From Firmicutes bacterium AM55-24TS (GTDB lineage Bacteria > Bacillota > Clostridia > UBA1381), in NCBI GenBank assembly GCA_003460745.1, contig QTVU01000006.1:1-64000 (forward strand): DNA of 64,000 nt. Reading direction: 5' to 3'. Made by a program: the position numbers and the translations under genes. The notes beneath the pieces were generated by a model, which was not told the origin of the DNA, ran no database searches, and was given only the letters and a program-made list of their open reading frames with translations. Positions within the stretch are counted from its first letter, which is position 1. Each line of letters opens with the position of its first letter. Of the stretch, positions 1-9,918 are shown in pieces.

Positions 1-41
1 AAGCTCACCTGCGACAAATCCAGTGTTTTCAAGGGGGTGCG

Positions 42-81
42 AAGAATTTAATAATAAAATATAACAGTTATTAAATTTCTT
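42..81 (+). terminator. AT-rich inverted repeat at left edge, possible terminator
   Basis: Imperfect inverted repeat: AAGAATTTAATAA at 42-54 and TTATTAAATTTCTT at 68-81, with one bulged T. It lies upstream of the first promoter and could end a transcript entering from the left. The first 40 bases could hold the last codons of an upstream ORF in more than one frame, so I assign no gene there. Confidence 0.3.
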
Positions 82-125
82 AAAACAGGTGAAATCTCAA
101 TCGGAATTTGTCTACAAATATTCGC

Positions 126-154
126 TTTACTAAAAATAATCTATATGCTATAAT
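126..154 (+). promoter_or_regulatory. Sigma-A-type promoter of the GNAT gene
   Basis: TTTACT at 126-131, a 17-base spacer, then TATAAT at 149-154 preceded by TG one base upstream (extended -10). The promoter lies inside the longest ORF that could start at TTG 108, which argues that translation really starts downstream. Confidence 0.65.
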
Positions 155-185
155 AAATCAAAATTCAAGAGAAAGTATGATTAAT

Positions 186-641
186 ATGGAAATTGTAAAA
201 TATAAACCCGAATACAAAAACGATTTTATCCGTCTGAGCAAGAATTGGATAACAAAATACTTTGCACTTGAAAGTGATGATTTTGAAGTTTTTGAAAATA
301 TAGATAAACTTATCAAAAACGGTGCAATGATTTATTTTGCTATTGAAAACGGTGTAGTTTATGCAACGTGTATGGCACAGCCTATGACAAATAATGAGTG
401 GGAAATATGTAAACTTGCCGCAGACGAAAGATATGAGGGACACGGTGCGGGAAGTGCTGTTTTTAAAGCGTGTATGGATTATGCCTTGGAAAACGGTGCC
501 AATAAACTTACAATCCTGTCAAACAGTATTTTAAAACCGGCATTGCATATATATGAAAAATACGGCTTTTATGAAATTCCTGTCGATAATACACATCATT
601 ATAAACGTGTGGATATTCAATTTGAATATACGGTAAAATGA
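186..641 (+). CDS. GNAT family N-acetyltransferase
   Basis: A 151-residue protein of typical GNAT size that should transfer an acetyl group from acetyl-CoA to an unidentified amine. Around the middle it has the acetyl-CoA loop region (sequence ERYEGHGAGSAVFKACMDYA, matching the R/Q-x-x-G-x-G/A pattern), followed by the late beta-strand and helix ending in YEKYGFYE, a usual GNAT C-terminus. The start at ATG 186 is chosen because AAGAGAAAG lies about ten bases upstream. ATG 177 is too close to that site, and TTG 108 lies upstream of the promoter. It is a single-gene unit with its own promoter and terminator. The substrate cannot be told from sequence. Confidence 0.8.
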   Translation: MEIVKYKPEYKNDFIRLSKNWITKYFALESDDFEVFENIDKLIKNGAMIYFAIENGVVYATCMAQPMTNNEWEICKLAADERYEGHGAGSAVFKACMDYALENGANKLTILSNSILKPALHIYEKYGFYEIPVDNTHHYKRVDIQFEYTVK

Positions 642-645
642 TTTA

Positions 646-680
646 ATACCCTTTGTGTGAAAGCATAAAGGGTATTTTTG
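646..680 (+). terminator. Rho-independent terminator after the GNAT gene
   Basis: Nine-base stem ATACCCTTT (646-654) and AAAGGGTAT (667-675) with a 12-base loop, then a T run to 679. It begins five bases after the stop codon. Confidence 0.85.
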
Positions 681-731
681 TGTTCTGTATTGTATGCTAT
701 GTGAATATAATAATCAGAGGGGGTGCTTGTC

Positions 732-1549
732 TTGATTAAAATAACAAAATATTTAAGAGTTAATGTACTGACAATCGCCTTGTTTGTGTTTTGCATTATA
801 TTTAATAAAGCGGATATGCTTTGCGTCACATATGCGGTTATGATTTTGCACGAATTGGCACATTGCCTTGCGGCTGTGTGTATAGGGCTTAAAATATCGC
901 ATATTGACTTTTATCCGTTCGGTGTCAATTTGAAATTAAAAAATAAACTTGTATATTCACTTGCAGATGAAATGATATTATATTTCAGCGGACCGTTTTG
1001 TAATATTTTATTTGCACTTATCGCAATGATTGTGTACAGCCGTTATCCGAATGAAAGCGTAAAGTTTTTTTATATAGCAATACTATGCTGTTTTGTATGA
1101 ATATGATTCCGTCAGTACCTTTGGACGGCGGTATTTTGCTCAAAAAGATTATAGCATACAGACTCGGATATAACAGTGCAAATAAGATTATGACTGTAAT
1201 ATCCGCAGTGTTTTCTGCTATGATTATGGGACTTGGTATATATGTGATGTACATTACAAAATTTAATTTTTCAGTATTGTTGTTTTCTGCTTTGATGATA
1301 GGCAATATATTTACTCAAAGTGAAAAATATAATGTGGATTTAATTAAAACATTGATGTTCAACAATAAAAAGAAAAAATCGGTAAGACATATTGTGGTTG
1401 AAAATGAGTGTAATTATTGTGATATAGTAGATAAATTTATTCCAAAAGACTATAATATGGTTTACGTTGTAAGTGACGACGGCAAAGTAAAGGACATTAT
1501 AACCGAAACGCAGGTAATAGATAAACTGACAACGGAACAAGTACTTTAA
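732..1549 (+). pseudogene. M50 (SpoIVFB-like) site-2 metallopeptidase, frameshifted
   Basis: Integral-membrane zinc peptidase of the M50/SpoIVFB type. The first part (732-1100) holds hydrophobic segments and the zinc motif HELAH. The second part, in another frame and readable from about 1067 to 1549, holds the second conserved motif N-MIPSVPLDGG and a C-terminal half resembling a CBS domain. Restoring one base near the seven-T run at 1065-1071 would join HExxH and NxxPxDGG in one ORF of about 270 residues, the usual family size and order. The start is taken as TTG 732, eight bases after AGAGGGGG; GTG 723 overlaps that site. In Bacillus the family cleaves pro-sigma-K, but the substrate here is unknown. 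It is either a broken gene or a sequence error. Confidence 0.75.
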
Positions 1550-1568
1550 ATATTACATTATTATAACA

Positions 1569-1600
1569 TTGTGGAATTTTTAAATGATTTGTGATATAAT
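1569..1600 (+). promoter_or_regulatory. Probable promoter of ftsK/spoIIIE
   Basis: An extended -10 (TG, one base, TATAAT at 1595-1600) sits 56 bases before the ftsK start. The -35 is weak: TTGTGG at 1569-1574 has a 20-base spacer. The extended -10 is the main support. Confidence 0.5.
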
Positions 1601-1655
1601 ACACAGTGAATATTTATGAATAAAATTATTATTTACATAAGAAAGGCAAGGTTTT

Positions 1656-4133
1656 ATGGCAACAAAGAAGTCAACTGCTAAAAAGGGCAGTTCAAAAAAA
1701 AGTTCTAAAACTACGGCAAAAGCTACTGTAAAAAAGAATAATCAGACAAAAAACTATATGCCTACATACATTATCTCATCAATGCTCATTACATTGTTAT
1801 TAGCTGTTTTTATGTACATTGATACAGGCAATGGCGGAGTAATAAATAATGCGGTGAAAAATCTGTTCCGCGGATTGTTCGGCATATGCGGTTATTTTGT
1901 GCCTGTAGTTTGTGCGGGTGTATCGGCATACCTTATTAAAACTAAGGACATAAAGCGTTTTTGGAGTAAGGTTATACTGTCATTTTTGGCACTTATTAAT
2001 GTCAGTGCGATTGTAAATCTTTCGTCGATTAATACTGATATAAGCTATGCTTTTTCGGCAGGTCAGCAGTATATATGCGGAGGTTTATTAGGTGCGTGTG
2101 TTTCTGTATTTATGGAACAAATGGTGCAGAAAGTTGCGTCTTACATAATTTTATCAATTACACTTATTGTATTGGCAAGCTTTATAACTAATGTATCGTT
2201 TTTTGCGGAATTTTTCAAATGGGCAAGAAATGTTATGTTTGGTGCGAAAAATAAGTATTCGGAATTAAAAGAAGAATATGACAGACGAATGGAAGAAAGA
2301 ATGCTTGCAGAAGAATATGAAGATGAGTATACAGATGATGTGTATGAAGATGAATATTACGAAGAAGAAACAAGTGCTCTTGACGCGGCAAATTCATTTG
2401 CAAATGACACAAAGAATAACACAAAAAAATCAGTAACTAAACCGACTGCTAAAAAATCATCAAAAACAAAAGAAAAGCCTATAAAAGAAGAACCGGCAGA
2501 AGAACCTTTTTCAAACGGTATAGATGAGGCATTCGGTAAAATGGATGATATAATTGAAGAACCGATAGAAGAAGTCGGGGAGAAAAAGGAAGAACAACCC
2601 GAAAAGGCTAAGAATATGTCCGAAAGTGAAAAAGAGGGATACAACGAGGAATTTAACAAGGCAATAGAAAGACCTATTCCGAAATATGTAATACCGCCTT
2701 TGGATTTATTGAGCAAACCTAAGGCAACTTCGGGTGATAAACGTGAAGAAATGAGAAGAACGGCGGAAAAACTTATTTCCGTTCTTGACAATTTCGGCGT
2801 GAAAGCCAAACTGTTGCAAGTAACACAAGGTCCGACTGTAACAAGATATGAAATTCAACCGGACACAGGTGTTAAACTTTCTAAAATAGTAGGACTTGCA
2901 GACGATATAGCACTTAACCTTGCTGTGTCAACGGTCCTTGTTGCGCCTGTTCCGGGTAAGGCGGCTGTCGGTGTCGAAATACCTAACAACAAGGTTACTC
3001 CTGTTTCAATACGCGAAATGCTTGAATCGGACGCATTCAAAAATGCAAAGTCAAAATTGACAGTCGGTTTGGGTAAGGATATAGGCGGCAATGTAGTTAT
3101 AGGCGATATTGCAAAAATGCCACACGTTCTTATTGCAGGTCAGACGGGTTCGGGTAAGAGTGTTTGTGTAAACAGTATTATTATGAGTATTTTGTACAAG
3201 TCGTCACCTGAGGAAGTTAAGCTTATTATGATTGACCCTAAGGTTGTTGAACTTGGCGTTTATAACGGTATACCGCATTTGCTTGTACCTGTTGTTACAG
3301 AGCCTAAAAAGGCGGCAGGTGCACTTAATTGGGCGGTAAGCGAAATGATGCGTCGCTATGATTTGTTTAAAAATACAGGTGTGAGAAAACTTGAGTCTTA
3401 TAACAAACTTATGGAAAGCACAGGCGGTGAGAAAATACCGCAGCTTGTTGTTATAATAGACGAGTTGGCGGATTTGATGATGGTTGCGGCAAAGGAAGTT
3501 GAGGATTATGTTTGTCGTTTGGCACAACTTGCCCGTGCCGCAGGAATACATTTGATTATCGCAACACAAAGACCTTCTGTTGATGTCATTACAGGTCTTA
3601 TCAAAGCAAATATACCGTCAAGAATTGCTTTTGCGGTATCGAGCCAAGTGGACAGCCGTACAATACTTGATAAGGGCGGTGCGGAAAAATTGCTTGGTAT
3701 GGGTGATATGTTGTATCATCCCGCAGGTGCAAGAGCCGCAACAAGAGTTCAGGGTGCATTTGTTTCAGACCCTGAAATTGAGTCGGTACTTGAATTTATA
3801 AAAGAAAATGTAGGCGAAACTCATTACAGTGAGGATTTGGAAGAAGAAATAGAACGTCACGCAACAGGCGAAAACGGTGTTACACCTGATGTTGAAGATG
3901 ACGGTGACGCACTTCTTCCGGAGGCTATTGAACTTGCTATGAGTTTAGGCAAAATATCAACATCTATGGTACAGCGCCGTTTGGGCGTGGGTTATTCAAG
4001 AGCCGGACGTATCATAGATCAAATGGAGGCAAGAGGGATAATATCAGGTGCAAACGGCTCAAAACCAAGAGATGTGCTTGTGAGCCATGCCGATTTATCA
4101 CGACCGGAGAATGAAGAATATGAAGAAGGTTGA
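1656..4133 (+). CDS. ftsK: DNA translocase FtsK/SpoIIIE
   Basis: An 825-residue membrane-anchored DNA pump for chromosome segregation at the septum, or into the forespore if the host sporulates. The order of domains is typical: a Lys/Ala/Ser-rich N-terminal tail, about four membrane segments (roughly residues 35-195), a long acidic linker with [16 protein letters not shown] stretches, then the motor with Walker A GQTGSGKS at about 495-502 and Walker [13 protein letters not shown] near 600. The C-terminal winged-helix gamma domain ([20 protein letters not shown]) recognises KOPS/SRS-like sequences. The start ATG 1656 follows GAAAGG. The coding end overlaps the next gene by 14 bases, so the two are probably co-translated. 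Whether the cell uses it as FtsK or SpoIIIE cannot be decided here. Confidence 0.95.
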   Translation: MATKKSTAKKGSSKKSSKTTAKATVKKNNQTKNYMPTYIISSMLITLLLAVFMYIDTGNGGVINNAVKNLFRGLFGICGYFVPVVCAGVSAYLIKTKDIKRFWSKVILSFLALINVSAIVNLSSINTDISYAFSAGQQYICGGLLGACVSVFMEQMVQKVASYIILSITLIVLASFITNVSFFAEFFKWARNVMFGAKNKYSELKEEYDRRMEERMLAEEYEDEYTDDVYEDEYYEEETSALDAANSFANDTKNNTKKSVTKPTAKKSSKTKEKPIKEEPAEEPFSNGIDEAFGKMDDIIEEPIEEVGEKKEEQPEKAKNMSESEKEGYNEEFNKAIERPIPKYVIPPLDLLSKPKATSGDKREEMRRTAEKLISVLDNFGVKAKLLQVTQGPTVTRYEIQPDTGVKLSKIVGLADDIALNLAVSTVLVAPVPGKAAVGVEIPNNKVTPVSIREMLESDAFKNAKSKLTVGLGKDIGGNVVIGDIAKMPHVLIAGQTGSGKSVCVNSIIMSILYKSSPEEVKLIMIDPKVVELGVYNGIPHLLVPVVTEPKKAAGALNWAVSEMMRRYDLFKNTGVRKLESYNKLMESTGGEKIPQLVVIIDELADLMMVAAKEVEDYVCRLAQLARAAGIHLIIATQRPSVDVITGLIKANIPSRIAFAVSSQVDSRTILDKGGAEKLLGMGDMLYHPAGARAATRVQGAFVSDPEIESVLEFIKENVGETHYSEDLEEEIERHATGENGVTPDVEDDGDALLPEAIELAMSLGKISTSMVQRRLGVGYSRAGRIIDQMEARGIISGANGSKPRDVLVSHADLSRPENEEYEEG

Positions 4134-6084
4134 TTTTCTTCCTGTTTCAAAGGAAGATATGGATAAAAGAGGTTGGAAACAACTTGACTTTTTATATATT
4201 GTCGGAGATGCGTATGTAGACCATCCGAGTTTTGGACATGCCATAATATCACGCGTGCTTGAAAGCCACGGATATAAGGTAGGTATAGTTGCCTTGCCTG
4301 ATTGGCATAAAGTAGACGATTTTGTACGAATGGGACGACCTAAACTCGGAGTGCTTGTATCGGCAGGAAATATTGACAGTATGGTAAATCACTATACTGC
4401 CGCAAAAAAACGCAGACATGACGATATGTATGCACCCGGCGGAAAGGGCGGTATGCGTCCCGACAGAGCAACACTTGTGTATTGTAACAGAATTAAAGAG
4501 GCTTTCGGCTCTGATATGCCGATACTTATCGGCGGAGTTGAGGCAAGTCTTAGAAGATTTGCTCATTATGATTATTGGGACGATAAGATTAGACGTTCGA
4601 TTTTGTTTGACTCTCGTGCAAGTATTTTGATGTACGGTATGGGTGAGAAACAAATTGTACGAATAGCCGATAAACTTAGGGACGGTGTGCCTGTAAACGA
4701 AATTACGGATATACCGGGAACGTGCTATATATCATCTGAATATGATGAACAAAATTCCGTTCTTATTCCGAGTTATGAAGAATGTATAGAAAGTAAAAGT
4801 AAATATGCTGTATCGTGCAGACTGCAGTATTATGAGCAGAATCCGTATATAGGAAAAACACTCGTGCAAAAGCACGGTGACAAATATCTTATACAAAATC
4901 CGCCTATGCCGCCGCTTGAAACGGACGAGCTTGACGAAGTGTATGCACTTCCGTATATGAAAAATTATCATCCGATGTATGAAAAAGACGGCGGTATTCC
5001 TGCCATACAGGAAGTTAAATTTTCGCTTGCCGCAAATAGAGGTTGTTTCGGAAGTTGTAACTTTTGCGCTTTGGCTTTTCATCAAGGCAGAATTGTCACT
5101 TCAAGAAGCGATGAATCTCTTATAAAAGAGGCGGAAGAAATGACAAAAATGTCTGATTTTAAGGGCTATATACACGATGTCGGAGGCCCAACCGCTAATT
5201 TCAGAGGACCTGCCTGTAAAAAACAACTGACACTCGGTGCTTGTAAAAATAAGCAGTGCTTATTTCCGGAGCCTTGCAAAAATATGGAAATTTCACATAA
5301 GAAGTACCTTAATTTGCTTAGAAAACTTCGTGCTATAAAGGGCATTAAAAAGGTGTTTATTCGTTCGGGAATACGTTTCGATTATCTTATAAACGACAAG
5401 GACGATACGTTTTTCTATGAATTGTGTAAATATCATGTAAGCGGTCAGCTTAAAGTTGCACCGGAACATATCAGTGACAATGTTTTGAAATATATGGGTA
5501 AGCCCGAAAACAGCGTGTTTAATAAGTTCTCGGATAAGTTTTATCAGATAAATGAGAAAATAGGCAAAAAACAGTATCTGGTGCCGTATCTTATGTCAAG
5601 TCACCCCGGAAGTACAATTCGTGACGCGGTACGTTTGGCGGAATATTTGCATGAACACAATATAAATCCGCAACAAGTACAAGACTTTTATCCTACACCG
5701 GGAACAATTTCAACTTGTATGTTTTATACAGGAATAGACCCGTTTACAATGAAAAAAGTTTATGTGCCGAAAACTCCGCATGAAAAATCGGTACAACGTG
5801 CATTGTTGCAATACAGAAATCCCGAAAATTACAAACTTGTTTACGAAGCACTTACTAAGATAGGAAGAACAGACTTAATAGGCTATCAGAACAGATGTCT
5901 TATCAGACCGCCAAAGGGCGATATACTATCTAATAATCAAAAGAAAAATAGGAGGAATGACAATGGCAAAGCTATTAATGGGAAAGGAAGTTTCGGCAAG
6001 AATAAAGGCAGAACTCAAGACAGAAGTAGAAAATCTGAAAAAAGAGGGAATAAATCCGGGGTTAGCCGTAATCATCGTAGGTGA
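4120..6084 (+). CDS. YgiQ-family radical SAM protein with read-through C-terminal tail
   Basis: UPF0313/YgiQ-type radical SAM protein with an N-terminal cobalamin-binding-like region and a central SAM domain carrying the cluster motif CFGSCNFC (C309, C313, C316), followed by the family's C-terminal DUF3362 region ending near CLIRPPKG. The start ATG 4120 is ten bases after GGAG and overlaps ftsK; the earlier in-frame ATGs lack a placed ribosome-binding site. The reaction is unknown for the family. The last 50 or so residues are an unusual Lys/Arg/Asn-rich tail encoded across the ribosome-binding site and first 120 bases of folD. Adding one base in the A3-G3 run near 5932 would instead end the protein as RPPKGRYTI with two stop codons just before the folD ribosome-binding site, so the tail is probably not real. 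Confidence 0.85.
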   Translation: MKKVDFLPVSKEDMDKRGWKQLDFLYIVGDAYVDHPSFGHAIISRVLESHGYKVGIVALPDWHKVDDFVRMGRPKLGVLVSAGNIDSMVNHYTAAKKRRHDDMYAPGGKGGMRPDRATLVYCNRIKEAFGSDMPILIGGVEASLRRFAHYDYWDDKIRRSILFDSRASILMYGMGEKQIVRIADKLRDGVPVNEITDIPGTCYISSEYDEQNSVLIPSYEECIESKSKYAVSCRLQYYEQNPYIGKTLVQKHGDKYLIQNPPMPPLETDELDEVYALPYMKNYHPMYEKDGGIPAIQEVKFSLAANRGCFGSCNFCALAFHQGRIVTSRSDESLIKEAEEMTKMSDFKGYIHDVGGPTANFRGPACKKQLTLGACKNKQCLFPEPCKNMEISHKKYLNLLRKLRAIKGIKKVFIRSGIRFDYLINDKDDTFFYELCKYHVSGQLKVAPEHISDNVLKYMGKPENSVFNKFSDKFYQINEKIGKKQYLVPYLMSSHPGSTIRDAVRLAEYLHEHNINPQQVQDFYPTPGTISTCMFYTGIDPFTMKKVYVPKTPHEKSVQRALLQYRNPENYKLVYEALTKIGRTDLIGYQNRCLIRPPKGDILSNNQKKNRRNDNGKAINGKGSFGKNKGRTQDRSRKSEKRGNKSGVSRNHRR

Positions 6085-6814
6085 AGACCCTGCAAGTCAG
6101 GTATATGTAAGAAATAAAGAACGTGCTTGTGAAGAATGCGGAATATATTCGGAGAAGTACGCACTTCCTGCAGAAACAACTCAAGAAGAGCTATTAAAGC
6201 TTATAGATGAACTTAATAATAAGAGCAGTATTTCGGGTATTTTGGTACAATTACCTGTTCCTAAACATATTGATGAAAAGACGATTATTAACGCAATAGC
6301 ACCAAATAAAGACGTTGACGCATTTCATCCTGTAAACGTAGGTAAAATTATGGTAGGCAATTATGATTTTGTACCTTGTACACCTGCCGGTGTAATGGAG
6401 CTTATAAAAGAAAGCGGTATAGATGTAAGCGGTAAAGAATGTGTTATAGTCGGCAGAAGTAATATTGTTGGCAAACCGCAAGCAATGTTGCTTTTACATC
6501 AAAACGGTACAGTTACAATATGCCATTCAAAGACAAAGAATCTTGCTGAAAAAACAAAAAATGCAGATATTCTTGTAGCGGCAGTCGGTATACCTAACTT
6601 TATTAAAGGTGATATGATAAAAGAAGGTGCTGTTGTAATTGATGTTGGTATAAACAGACTTGAAAATAAGAAACTATGCGGTGATGTTGAATTTGAAAGT
6701 GCCGAAAAGGTTGCAGGTGCAATAACTCCTGTTCCCGGCGGCGTAGGTCCTATGACTATCGCTATGCTTATGAAAAATACAGTTAAAGCCGCAATATTAA
6801 ATAAATCGAAATAA
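5963..6814 (+). CDS. folD: Bifunctional methylenetetrahydrofolate dehydrogenase/methenyl-THF cyclohydrolase
   Basis: A 283-residue cytosolic enzyme that interconverts 5,10-methylene-THF, 5,10-methenyl-THF and 10-formyl-THF with NADP as cofactor. Family signatures seen in order: the substrate-side motif with [14 protein letters not shown] (Tyr and Lys used in catalysis), [24 protein letters not shown], the nucleotide-binding [12 protein letters not shown], and the C-terminal [11 protein letters not shown]. The length is normal. The start is ATG 5963, seven bases after AGGAGG; ATG 5957 almost touches that site. The gene follows ygiQ, and its first 120 bases overlap the doubtful ygiQ tail in another frame. 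A terminator follows. Confidence 0.97.
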   Translation: MAKLLMGKEVSARIKAELKTEVENLKKEGINPGLAVIIVGEDPASQVYVRNKERACEECGIYSEKYALPAETTQEELLKLIDELNNKSSISGILVQLPVPKHIDEKTIINAIAPNKDVDAFHPVNVGKIMVGNYDFVPCTPAGVMELIKESGIDVSGKECVIVGRSNIVGKPQAMLLLHQNGTVTICHSKTKNLAEKTKNADILVAAVGIPNFIKGDMIKEGAVVIDVGINRLENKKLCGDVEFESAEKVAGAITPVPGGVGPMTIAMLMKNTVKAAILNKSK

Positions 6815-6827
6815 TGACACAACAAAG

Positions 6828-6862
6828 CAGGCAAGCCGTAAAATAGGCTTGCCTGTGATTTT
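6828..6862. terminator. Terminator between folD and the convergent sensor kinase
   Basis: Perfect ten-base stem CAGGCAAGCC (6828-6837) and GGCTTGCCTG (6846-6855) with an eight-base loop, followed by a T-rich stretch. It sits between two convergent genes and probably serves folD, perhaps both. Confidence 0.8.
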
Positions 6863-8624
6863 ATTGTTCTTTTTTAGGAATAGTTACGTACACATCAGTA
6901 CCGAAACCGACTGTTGATTCAACGTGTATTCCGTAGCTGTCACCGAATATAATTTTAATTCTTTGATTTACATTTGAAAGACCTATATGCGATTTTTCGT
7001 TTGTAAAAGATGTCTCGGAAAGAGTTTTGTTTAATTCATCAAGAGCGTCTTTTTCAATTCCGACACCGTCATCACTGACTATGAGGATAATATTGTTGTC
7101 GTCGCACAAGCCTTTGATTTTTATTAAGCCTTTATCATTTTTCTGCTTTATTCCGTGATAAACGGCATTTTCAATAATAGGTTGCAAACAGATTTTTATA
7201 ATTGTATATGATAAAATCGATTCGTCAATATCCCATTCTATATCAAACAAATCACCGTAACGCAGTGCAAGAATATTAACGTATTCTTTGGTGTATTTTA
7301 TTTCGTTTTCGATAGAAACAAAATAACCGGAAGTGAGTGTATTTCTGAAAAAACTTGCGAGATTAATCAGTGATTTAGATACCGGATTTTCTGAATTGGA
7401 CATATTATAAGCCATCCAATTAATTGTTTCAAGCGTATTGTAAAGAAAATGCGGATTAATCTGTGTTTGGAGCATATCGTATTGTGATTTCCTCAGAAGT
7501 TTCATACGTTCTTCTAAAATTTCAGCCATTTTTGTCTTGTCGTTGATATGCGTCTGTATGCTGTTTATTATATACATAAGTTCGTTTTTATCTTCTTCCT
7601 CAATACTGTCGGCAGGAGGCTGTGAATTATCAAGGAATGAAATAATTTCATTAAGCGGACTGTAACTTCTGACAGACGCAACATAAGCAAGTATGAAAAT
7701 AATAATCATAAGCAAAAGTAAAATACCGATAATTTGCAATTTCATAGTTGATAACTTATGCTCGTAAAGTTCAAGAGGATATGCACTTATATACTTATAA
7801 TCTGATATTGTACTGTCACCGGATAGCACAACATAATTTTTGTCATTAATTTCGTATACACTGTTTTTCGGATTAGATTCTATCGTAAGCGTATTCAGAC
7901 CAATATTGTCAGGGTAAGTATTAAAGTATGATAATTCACTTGAAATGATAATTTTATTATCGGCATTTATAAGGAAAAACAGTCTGTCGTCTTTATAATG
8001 CTGATAAAGCATTGAATTATAAATGCTTTGTGCGTTTATGTTCATAATAATTGCGCCTTTTTTCTCGTCGGCAACATATATAGGCTTAATAATCGTGATA
8101 AGTTGCGGATATACGTTATTTTTACTTCTTGGAATTATCGTGCCTTTAGGTGATGTAACCGCATGATAAGCACTGATCCAATCGGTATCGCTCAAATCGG
8201 ACAACGGAATACAGTTATTGTCCATAATTACAGTATCAGTCGGCTCTGAATATATGTAAATCGAATCGATGTATCGATAGATAATAGGCAAGGTTTTAGC
8301 AAGTCGTGAGATTGTTTTAAATGAATCGGTGCTGACATTGTTTATTGTATACAACTGTGTACTTTCATTACTTGCGAGAGAACTGCTTAAAGTATCGACT
8401 TCCATTAATGTTCGGTCGATAATATTCACCGAATTATCAAATATATAAGAGTTTTCCAAAGTAATCTCTTCGCGAATGTTTTTCAAAGTATTTGAATAAA
8501 ACATAATGCTAAGCACTATAAACGGTATAACAGTCAATGCTGTTATAAACAGAAATGTACGCAGAAATATACTGTTAAATTTAAAATGTCTGATATTAAA
8601 CCATATGTTTTTTATCTTGTTCAT
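6861..8624 (-). CDS. YesM-type sensor histidine kinase
   Basis: A 587-residue membrane sensor of the His_kinase/YesM group that typically controls carbohydrate genes with a YesN-type partner. A transmembrane helix lies near residues 20-45, then an extracytoplasmic sensing region of about 240 residues (probably double-Cache-like), a second membrane helix near 300-320, the phospho-acceptor region QINPHFLYN (H392) and a C-terminal ATPase domain with NAVYHG, DDGVGI and GLSNV boxes. The gene is 25 bases downstream of the response-regulator gene on the same strand and shares its promoter. Its position beside sugar permeases and glycosidases suggests it senses a polysaccharide breakdown product outside the cell. 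The ligand is unknown. Confidence 0.9.
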   Translation of the reverse strand: MNKIKNIWFNIRHFKFNSIFLRTFLFITALTVIPFIVLSIMFYSNTLKNIREEITLENSYIFDNSVNIIDRTLMEVDTLSSSLASNESTQLYTINNVSTDSFKTISRLAKTLPIIYRYIDSIYIYSEPTDTVIMDNNCIPLSDLSDTDWISAYHAVTSPKGTIIPRSKNNVYPQLITIIKPIYVADEKKGAIIMNINAQSIYNSMLYQHYKDDRLFFLINADNKIIISSELSYFNTYPDNIGLNTLTIESNPKNSVYEINDKNYVVLSGDSTISDYKYISAYPLELYEHKLSTMKLQIIGILLLLMIIIFILAYVASVRSYSPLNEIISFLDNSQPPADSIEEEDKNELMYIINSIQTHINDKTKMAEILEERMKLLRKSQYDMLQTQINPHFLYNTLETINWMAYNMSNSENPVSKSLINLASFFRNTLTSGYFVSIENEIKYTKEYVNILALRYGDLFDIEWDIDESILSYTIIKICLQPIIENAVYHGIKQKNDKGLIKIKGLCDDNNIILIVSDDGVGIEKDALDELNKTLSETSFTNEKSHIGLSNVNQRIKIIFGDSYGIHVESTVGFGTDVYVTIPKKEQ

Positions 8625-8649
8625 AACAAATATATTCCTTTCGATTTAA

Positions 8650-9669
8650 TTATGAGTTATGTAAATATTCGCTTGGCGTACAATTATAGTAATCTTTAAA
8701 CACTCGTGTGAAATATCCCGGACTTTGGTATCCGCATTCTTTGCTTATGTCGTTGATTTTCTTGTTCTCTTTCAGTAATTTAACTGCGTGTTCCATACGG
8801 ACTTTAAGCAGGTAGTTACTGAAATTTTCACCTGTTTGTTCTTTGAAAAATCTGCTGCAATATGCAGGATTAAAAAATACGCTTTCGGCTGCGTCTTGCA
8901 ATGAGATATTCTTTGAAAAATTATCATTGATAAATTGAATAAGTTTGTCAACAACTATGTTATCTGTCTTTTTGTTTCTTGCAGAAAGTTGTTTTATAAT
9001 ATTTTCAAGCATTTTTATTGAAAAATCATATACCTTTTGATTATCTGTAATATCGGGAAAGTCATTAAAATCATCGTTTTCGGTTGATATTCTGATATTA
9101 AGATTAGAGTAGAGCTTATCAATGATTATTTCAAATATATTGAAAGCATATTGACCGAGTCTTTCGTTCTTGTGCGTATTTTCGTCTAATAAAGTGCAAA
9201 GCGTTTCTTTGGCATCAGCCAAATTTATCGAAACAATCTCTGCATACAGGTGCATAATGTTATCAAAGAAAGAATTAATATTGTTGTTTTTTTGTTCTGT
9301 CAATAAATTCTTCATATTGATAAGTGAATTTTTAAGATTTTCAAAATCAGTCGGCTTTGTTATGTATTCTTTGACGTTGTATTTAATAGCAGCTTTGGCA
9401 TATTCAAAATCTGCATATCCGCTAAGTAAAATAACTTGCGTCCAAGGTTTGTTTTCGTAAATATATTGAGCAAGGTCAATACCCGAAACCTGTACCATTC
9501 TTATATCAGAGATAACTAAATCAACATTGTTTTCTTCAAGATATTTAATCGCGTCACTGCCGTCACGGAAAGTTCCGACGACCTCAAAACCAACGTCACA
9601 GTTATTTATGAATGTGGATATACTTGTGCGAATCATCATTTCATCGTCAACAACTATTACACTGAACAT
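8650..9669 (-). CDS. YesN-type response regulator, AraC DNA-binding domain
   Basis: A 339-residue regulator. The N-terminal receiver domain has the acidic pocket (VVDDE), phospho-acceptor D55 in LVISDIRM, and the conserved Lys in EYITKP near residue 107. A helical linker follows, and two AraC-type helix-turn-helix units occupy about residues 240-339 (ISLQDAAESVFFNPAYCSRF and ISKECGYQSPGYFTRVFK). With the YesM-type kinase it should activate the divergent permease and surface-enzyme operon that begins at 9919. ATG 9669 follows AAGAGG. The whole regulatory pair is transcribed away from its presumed target. Confidence 0.92.
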   Translation of the reverse strand: MFSVIVVDDEMMIRTSISTFINNCDVGFEVVGTFRDGSDAIKYLEENNVDLVISDIRMVQVSGIDLAQYIYENKPWTQVILLSGYADFEYAKAAIKYNVKEYITKPTDFENLKNSLINMKNLLTEQKNNNINSFFDNIMHLYAEIVSINLADAKETLCTLLDENTHKNERLGQYAFNIFEIIIDKLYSNLNIRISTENDDFNDFPDITDNQKVYDFSIKMLENIIKQLSARNKKTDNIVVDKLIQFINDNFSKNISLQDAAESVFFNPAYCSRFFKEQTGENFSNYLLKVRMEHAVKLLKENKKINDISKECGYQSPGYFTRVFKDYYNCTPSEYLHNS

Positions 9670-9709
9670 AAAAATCCTCTTTTCTGTCTTTCATATTTCT
9701 TCGTAGATG

Positions 9710-9737
9710 ATTGTAACATATAGATTGAATTATTCAA
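9710..9737 (-). promoter_or_regulatory. Promoter of the two-component operon with a small palindrome
   Basis: Read on the minus strand: TTGAAT (9732-9737), a 16-base spacer, and TACAAT (9710-9715) with an upstream TG, i.e. an extended -10. The -35 lies in the inverted repeat TTGAATTATTCAA (9725-9737), a possible operator. Confidence 0.6.
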
Positions 9738-9806
9738 GCACAAAATATAAAAATGTATGTGTAAATAGCTAATTAAAGATATAAATAAAATTTAATAATA
9801 TTCACA

Positions 9807-9889
9807 TTGCACAATTAAGAGGTCAAAATATTAACACAAAGTAAACTTTTTGCACTTGAAATATGAACAGGCGTCAGATAAAATATAAT
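9807..9889 (+). promoter_or_regulatory. Candidate YesN-controlled region before the permease operon
   Basis: Two direct TTGCAC sites (9807-9812 and 9850-9855), 43 bases apart or about four helical turns, lie upstream of a TATAAT at 9884-9889. No good -35 is present at the right distance, as expected for a promoter that needs an AraC-type activator. The link to the adjacent regulator is inference. Confidence 0.35.
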
Positions 9890-9918
9890 TAAATAAAAAA
9901 GAAACAGAGGGTGATGAA

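Noticed and set aside
1-40. 3' end of an upstream gene or structured RNA at the left edge
   Set aside because: More than one frame is open over these few bases and no RNA motif is recognisable; too short to call.
108-185. Extended GNAT start at TTG 108
   Set aside because: It lies upstream of a good promoter at 126-154 and has no ribosome-binding site; ATG 186 fits both family length and site spacing.
1060-1100. Programmed -1 frameshift in the M50 gene
   Set aside because: The T7 run does not give an in-phase X-XXY-YYZ heptamer, and no downstream pseudoknot is evident; a missing base is simpler.
2357-2809. 150-codon antisense ORF inside ftsK
   Set aside because: It mirrors the acidic low-complexity linker of FtsK, giving a Ser-rich product with no ribosome-binding site; a shadow ORF.
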